This document shows, one piece after another, positions 32,325-35,947 of a stretch of DNA of 35,947 bases; position 1 is the first letter of the stretch; every line of letters starts with the position of its first letter. The DNA comes from Pirellulales bacterium. GTDB taxonomy: Bacteria > Planctomycetota > Planctomycetia > Pirellulales > JADZDJ01. The notes below the pieces were generated by a model. It had not been told where the DNA came from, searched no databases, and was given only the letters and a program-made list of their open reading frames with translations. The DNA lies in the NCBI GenBank assembly GCA_035499655.1, contig DATJYL010000182.1, positions 1 to 35,947 of the forward strand, written 5' to 3'. A program made the translations under genes and the position numbers.

Positions 32325-33149
32325 ATGAAACGATTTCTTTTCCCGGCATTCATCGTGGCGATGGCGATTTCGGCAACGATATTCTCCGCGCTTACGGCCG
32401 ATGCTCAACAGCCCCGTCCGGAGCAAGTTCCCGCCAACGGAGGCCTGGTGCCGCTGACTCAGCCGGCCAAAACGGCTACTGGGCCGGCTGTGCCAGGACT
32501 TAGCACCGACAAGCAAAAGGCCAGCTACGGCATTGGCCTGCGGATTGGCGACGACATGCGCGGCGGCCAGTTGACTACCGACGATATTGACCTGCAGGCC
32601 TTGATGCGGGGTTTGTCGGACGCCATGGATAAGAAAAAGCCTGCCTTGAGCGAAGAAGATTTGCAGCAGGCGATGATCAGTTTTCATCAAGCGTTGCAAA
32701 ACAAAATGAAAGCCGTCGCCGACAAAAACAAGAAAGATGGGGAAGCGTTTCTGGCGGCCAACAAAGCCAAGGACGGCGTGAAAACGCTTCCTAGCGGGCT
32801 GCAATACAAAGTGATTAAAGCGGGCGCCGGTCCCACGCCCGGGCCTACGGACATGGTCAAGGCGCAATACAAGGGGACGCTATTGGATGGCACCGTGTTC
32901 GATAGCTCGGACCTCCACGGGGGACCGGTCGACTTTCCGGTGAATCAGGTGATTAAGGGTTGGACCGAGGCGCTGCAACTAATGAAGGTTGGCGATAAGT
33001 GGCAATTATTTGTTCCCTCGGAAATGGCCTACGGAGAACATGGTAGTGGCGGCGACATTGGCCCCAACTCCGTGCTGGTGTTCGACGTGGAATTACTTGA
33101 CGTGAAGAAGGGGGATAACACTTTGCCCGGCGGTTTGCCGGGCGGTTAA
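32325..33149 (+). CDS. Exported FKBP-type peptidyl-prolyl isomerase (FkpA/Mip-like)
   Basis: 274 residues from ATG 32325, with AAGGA ten bases upstream. A signal peptide ('LFPAFIVAMAISATIFSALTADA', cleavage before QQPR) precedes an FKBP N-terminal dimerisation-like domain ('KQKASYGIGLRIGDDM', about 62-130). The catalytic FKBP domain covers about 155-262, with 'YKGTLLDGTVFDSS', 'VIKGWTEALQLMKVGDKW', 'VPSEMAYGEHG' and 'LVFDVELLDV'. This is the full architecture of periplasmic FkpA/Mip chaperone-isomerases, which speed proline isomerisation in exported proteins. The C-terminal tail is short and Gly/Pro-rich. It precedes an exported isoaspartate methyltransferase-like gene by about 145 bases. Confidence 0.93.
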   Translation: MKRFLFPAFIVAMAISATIFSALTADAQQPRPEQVPANGGLVPLTQPAKTATGPAVPGLSTDKQKASYGIGLRIGDDMRGGQLTTDDIDLQALMRGLSDAMDKKKPALSEEDLQQAMISFHQALQNKMKAVADKNKKDGEAFLAANKAKDGVKTLPSGLQYKVIKAGAGPTPGPTDMVKAQYKGTLLDGTVFDSSDLHGGPVDFPVNQVIKGWTEALQLMKVGDKWQLFVPSEMAYGEHGSGGDIGPNSVLVFDVELLDVKKGDNTLPGGLPGG

Positions 33150-33294
33150 TCGGCAATCGGTGCGGCGATTAATCGCGATCAACATACTGGCGCGTTCACA
33201 ATAAACGGTAGCTGCCCATTGGCGGAAATTGGCGATCCAGCCCGGAGTTGCATTCCCTGATCTTGATCGCCGTAAACCGCCGTCCCGTGTCATT

Positions 33295-34584
33295 ATGATG
33301 AGCGGCATGCTTTCTTTTCGGTTGACGGCGATGCGAAGCCGCACGCGTTCTGCTTCCGGCACTTGCTTGCCGGTGGTCACTGTTTGCCTGCTGGCGGCCG
33401 CTTGGTGCTTTCGGCCTTCGCTGGCGGCTGCGCAGAGCAAATCGCCGCTGGACGAAGCCCGCCATCGGATGGTGGAAGATGATATCATCGGCGGAGGCAT
33501 AAAAAATCCGCGGGTGATTCAGGCCATGCGCGAAACGCCACGGCACGAATTTGTCCCCTGGCAACTGCGGCAAAACGCGTATTACGACATGTCGCTCCCC
33601 ATCGGCGAGCAGCAAACCATTAGCGGGCCGTTTGTCGTGGCCTACATGACCGAGCAGCTTGATCCACAGCCCACCGACACGGTGCTGGAAATCGGCACCG
33701 GCAGCGGTTACCAAGCGGCCGTGCTCAGTCCGCTGGTGAAAGACGTGTACACGATTGAAATTTTGGAGCCGCTGGGTAAGCGGGCCGAGCAAACGCTCAA
33801 GCGGCTGAAGTACGACAACGTGCATGTGAAAATTGGCGACGGATACCAAGGCTGGCCGGAGCACGCGCCGTTCGACAAAATCATTGTTACTTGCTCGCCG
33901 GAAAAAGTGCCCCAGCCGTTGGTGGATCAGCTCCAAGAAGGTGGGAAGATGGTCATTCCCGTCGGCGAACGCTTCGAGCAAATGCTGTATTTATACACCA
34001 AGAAAAACGGCCAATTGGTCGCCGAACCGTTGCGTCCCACGCTGTTTGTGCCGATGACGGGCACTGCCGAAGCTGGCCGAGAAGTACAGCCCGATCCGCT
34101 GCATCCGCAAATTGTGCACGGCGGCTTTGAGGAACCCGTGGGAGACGACGGCGAACCCCGTGGCTGGTATTACTGCCGACTGATGAAAGTGGTGGATGCC
34201 GACGATGCGCCCGAGGGCAAACATTACATCACGTTTACCAACGATGTGCCGGGCCGCACGAGCCGCGCGCTGCAAGGCTTTGCCGTAGATGGAAAGAAGA
34301 TCGGACAAATTGAAGTGAGCGCAATGATTCGGGGGCGCGACATCAAGGCCGGGCCCACCGTCGATCAACTGCCGCAAATATCGCTGACGTATTATGACGA
34401 CAATTGGGCGATCATCGGCCGTAATTTTGCCGGGCCCTATCGTGGCACCTTCGATTGGCAGCGGGTAACCGAAAAACTTCCCGTTCCGGTGAAAGCGACT
34501 AAATGCATTATGCACATTGGGCTATTGGGCGGGGTGGGCGAATTCTCGGTCGACGATGTATCGATCCGCGCCATCCCGCGCTGA
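33295..34584 (+). CDS. Exported protein-L-isoaspartate O-methyltransferase-like protein with C-terminal beta-sandwich domain
   Basis: 429 residues from ATG 33295; ATGs at 33298, 33307 and 33331 are possible and no ribosome-binding site decides. All give a signal-peptide-like n-region and core ('LPVVTVCLLAAAWCFRPSLAAA') before AQSKS. The PCMT domain (about 55-250) has SAM motif I 'LEIGTGSGYQ' near 131-140, plus 'MTEQLD', 'IGDGYQGWP' and 'GGKMVIPVG'. PCMT repairs isoaspartyl residues using S-adenosylmethionine and is normally cytosolic and about 210 residues long. The extra ~155 residues ('HGGFEEPVGDDGEPRGWYY' to 'FSVDDVSI') resemble a galactose-binding-like carbohydrate-binding module. Export plus this module makes the usual role doubtful. 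Confidence 0.85.
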   Translation: MMSGMLSFRLTAMRSRTRSASGTCLPVVTVCLLAAAWCFRPSLAAAQSKSPLDEARHRMVEDDIIGGGIKNPRVIQAMRETPRHEFVPWQLRQNAYYDMSLPIGEQQTISGPFVVAYMTEQLDPQPTDTVLEIGTGSGYQAAVLSPLVKDVYTIEILEPLGKRAEQTLKRLKYDNVHVKIGDGYQGWPEHAPFDKIIVTCSPEKVPQPLVDQLQEGGKMVIPVGERFEQMLYLYTKKNGQLVAEPLRPTLFVPMTGTAEAGREVQPDPLHPQIVHGGFEEPVGDDGEPRGWYYCRLMKVVDADDAPEGKHYITFTNDVPGRTSRALQGFAVDGKKIGQIEVSAMIRGRDIKAGPTVDQLPQISLTYYDDNWAIIGRNFAGPYRGTFDWQRVTEKLPVPVKATKCIMHIGLLGGVGEFSVDDVSIRAIPR

Positions 34585-34598
34585 ACGCACATTGCAGA

Positions 34599-34617
34599 CT
34601 GTGCCAATTTTGCACAG
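34599..34617. terminator. Weak hairpin after the methyltransferase-like gene
   Basis: CTGTGC and GCACAG pair over 6 bp around a 7-base loop, 14 bases after the stop. There is no T-run, so termination here is uncertain. Confidence 0.25.
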
Positions 34618-34754
34618 AACCCAGTGCGATTCGAGATCGTGACCTTCGGCGCTGATCGTTTTTGCAACACTGCAGTTGATGTGTGTGCGGTCGATCGAAG
34701 TTTCTTGCTGTACCGCACAGTTCATTCGGACCTGCATTTTTTTTGCGCTCCGGC

Positions 34755-34784
34755 TTGACTGCATTTTTGCGGGGAGAGTTAAAT
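34755..34784 (+). promoter_or_regulatory. Sigma70-like promoter for the triplicate-repeat gene
   Basis: TTGACT at 34755-34760 matches the -35 consensus at five of six positions. TTAAAT at 34779-34784, 18 bases on, matches -10 at four of six. The start codon is 55 bases downstream, with a strong GGAGG at 34829-34833, so the arrangement is coherent. Confidence 0.45.
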
Positions 34785-34839
34785 AGCTATCTTCGTGCTC
34801 TTCACCCGCTTCTCGTTGTTCATGCTGTGGAGGAAAACC

Positions 34840-35838
34840 ATGAACCGACGCCCACGTTGCGCCCCGCTGTTTGCAATTTGCGTTTTTTTCTTGACTGTTT
34901 TGGTCGCTGCTGCCGCCGATTTCAACGGAGTTTGGAAAGGAGAAGTGGAATTTCCCGACGGTCAAACGCGTGAATTGACATATACGTTGAAAGTCGAGGA
35001 TGGAAAACTGAGCGGCACGATTGAAAGCCCGCGCGGTAAAATCGACATCTCCGACGGCAAAGTCGACGGCGAGGCGTTTTCGTTCAACACCATCCGCGAT
35101 GGTAACCCCATTGCTCACGAGGGGAAATGGGTCGTCGGGAAGATTGAAATTACCGTTCATGGACCCGGCGGCGACCGAAAATACACATTGTCGCCCGTAG
35201 CTGCTTCAACCGTTGCGTCAACTTCCGGCACGGCTGGAGCCGCGGCCACGGCAAAGGACATCAACGGTCAGTGGAAAGGCAAAATCAAAGACGAAAACGG
35301 CAACGACATCGACTTGGTTTACCAATTGAAAATCGATGGCGATAAACTTACCGGCACCGTCGAAGGACCAGCCGGAAAACTCGACTTGGAAAATGGAAAG
35401 ATCGACGGCGACCAGTTGAAGTTCCAGGTTTCCTTCGGCGATTTTCACGTCCTCCACGATGGAAAGGTCGCCGACGGAAAAATCAAAATCACCACGCACA
35501 TGCCCCAAGGAGATCGGGAGTATTCGATTTCTCGGGTCGTGGATTTGGCCGGCGCCTGGGAAACCAAATTCGCAACGCCTGACGGCAACGACATTCTCCT
35601 GAAATACGATTTTAAAATCGACGGCGAAAAGCTGACGGGCACCGTGGAGGGACCGCGGGGAAAAATCGATTTGAAAGATGGCAAAGTTGACGAAGATGCC
35701 ATTTCTTACAAAGTCACGATCGCCGACAACGATGTTTCTTACGCGGGCAAATTTGCAGATGGAAAAATCAAAGTGAAATCACACGGCGGACCGTTTGGCG
35801 ATCGCGAATATACGTTGACCCGCCCAACGGCGAAGTGA
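34840..35838 (+). CDS. Exported protein of three 94-residue tandem repeats
   Basis: 332 residues from ATG 34840, with GGAGG six bases upstream; an upstream GTG at 34795 is less likely. A signal peptide ('LFAICVFFLTVLVAAAA') precedes three repeats of exactly 94 residues, encoded at 34918-35199, 35257-35538 and 35542-35823. Each begins with 'D[FIL]xGxW', contains 'KLxGTxExPxGKxD' and ends with 'GDREYxxxR'-like strands. The first two are joined by an Ala/Ser/Thr linker, the last two by one residue. The pattern is all-beta, probably small barrels. I do not recognise a named family. It has its own promoter and seems to be a stand-alone extracytoplasmic protein. Confidence 0.88.
   Translation: MNRRPRCAPLFAICVFFLTVLVAAAADFNGVWKGEVEFPDGQTRELTYTLKVEDGKLSGTIESPRGKIDISDGKVDGEAFSFNTIRDGNPIAHEGKWVVGKIEITVHGPGGDRKYTLSPVAASTVASTSGTAGAAATAKDINGQWKGKIKDENGNDIDLVYQLKIDGDKLTGTVEGPAGKLDLENGKIDGDQLKFQVSFGDFHVLHDGKVADGKIKITTHMPQGDREYSISRVVDLAGAWETKFATPDGNDILLKYDFKIDGEKLTGTVEGPRGKIDLKDGKVDEDAISYKVTIADNDVSYAGKFADGKIKVKSHGGPFGDREYTLTRPTAK
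34918..35823 (+). repeat. Three 282-bp coding repeats
   Basis: The units at 34918-35199, 35257-35538 and 35542-35823 are each 282 bases. Units 2 and 3 are closest to each other, sharing phrases such as GGCACCGT and GATGGCAAAGTTGA-like stretches and the peptide word 'KLTGTVEGP'. Unit 1 is more diverged. Confidence 0.8.
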
Positions 35839-35846
35839 ATTGGGCG
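35821..35846. terminator. Hairpin spanning the stop of the triplicate-repeat gene
   Basis: CGCCCAA at 35821-35827 pairs with TTGGGCG at 35840-35846 over 7 bp around a 12-base loop that includes the TGA. A second possible stem (TTGTTC/GAACAA, 35852-35876) follows. No T-run is seen. The last ~100 bases of the window show no gene. Confidence 0.3.
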
Positions 35847-35947
35847 GCTGATTGTTCGCGAAGGGTTGGAGAACAAAGCTCGTTCCGCGCGAAAAAACAC
35901 TGCTCTTCAAAACTCGTGCCATGAGCGAGGTATTCTAAGTTTTATTA

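Noticed and set aside
34585-34839. Small RNA or riboswitch in the gap before the triplicate-repeat gene
   Set aside because: Only one weak hairpin and a plausible promoter are visible. No known riboswitch core could be recognised by eye.

Overview
The window looks like a chromosomal piece of a planctomycete, most probably a member of the Pirellulales. This is an inference from gene content and style: very large exported PQQ-propeller/TPR proteins, a MoxR-DUF58-VWA-VWA operon, an exported terpene-cyclase-fold protein, NPCBM and DUF1802 proteins, several HtrA paralogues, few good Shine-Dalgarno sites, and many short hairpin-forming repeats at gene junctions. I see no rRNA, tRNA, CRISPR array, transposase, integrase or phage gene. 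No gene-free stretch exceeds about 290 bases.

Region 1 (1-26052) is one long plus-strand array. It starts with a PQQ-propeller/TPR giant whose 5' end is cut by the window. It continues with an exported alpha/alpha-toroid protein, MoxR AAA+ ATPase, DUF58 protein, BatA-type VWA membrane protein, second VWA membrane protein, DUF4175-like membrane protein, exported Lys/Asp/Ser-rich coiled-coil protein, a second exported coiled-coil protein and an NPCBM protein. It ends with three consecutive HtrA-like proteins. From the coiled-coil gene onward most genes overlap their neighbours by 1 or 4 bases, which points to translational coupling. MoxR/VWA modules generally act on assembly or maturation of envelope proteins, and nearly every other product here carries a signal peptide or membrane segments. 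I read the array as an envelope quality-control or assembly system. The HtrA trio is the most striking part: the first copy has an intact His-Asp-Ser triad, the second keeps only His, and the third has lost all three residues and carries a fused alpha/beta-hydrolase-like domain whose nucleophile is also gone.

Region 2 (26056-31223, plus strand) holds a small HEAT-repeat protein, a DUF1802 protein, a cytosolic cyclophilin, a large membrane protein with a glutamine-amidotransferase-like region, and an ABC ATPase with no recognisable permease beside it.

Region 3 (31247-35838) has the only minus-strand gene, an HpcH/HpaI-type aldolase. After it come a divergently oriented exported FKBP-type prolyl isomerase, an exported isoaspartate methyltransferase-like protein with an extra beta-sandwich domain, and an exported protein made of three 94-residue repeats. 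The window is therefore rich in protein folding, repair and quality-control functions.

A second layer is a set of short inverted repeats of several unrelated families, near 6067-6140, 7252-7305, 11161-11249, 13211-13275, 26056-26072 and 26598-26661. One of them is inserted in frame inside a VWA domain and another forms the 3' end of the HEAT-repeat gene.
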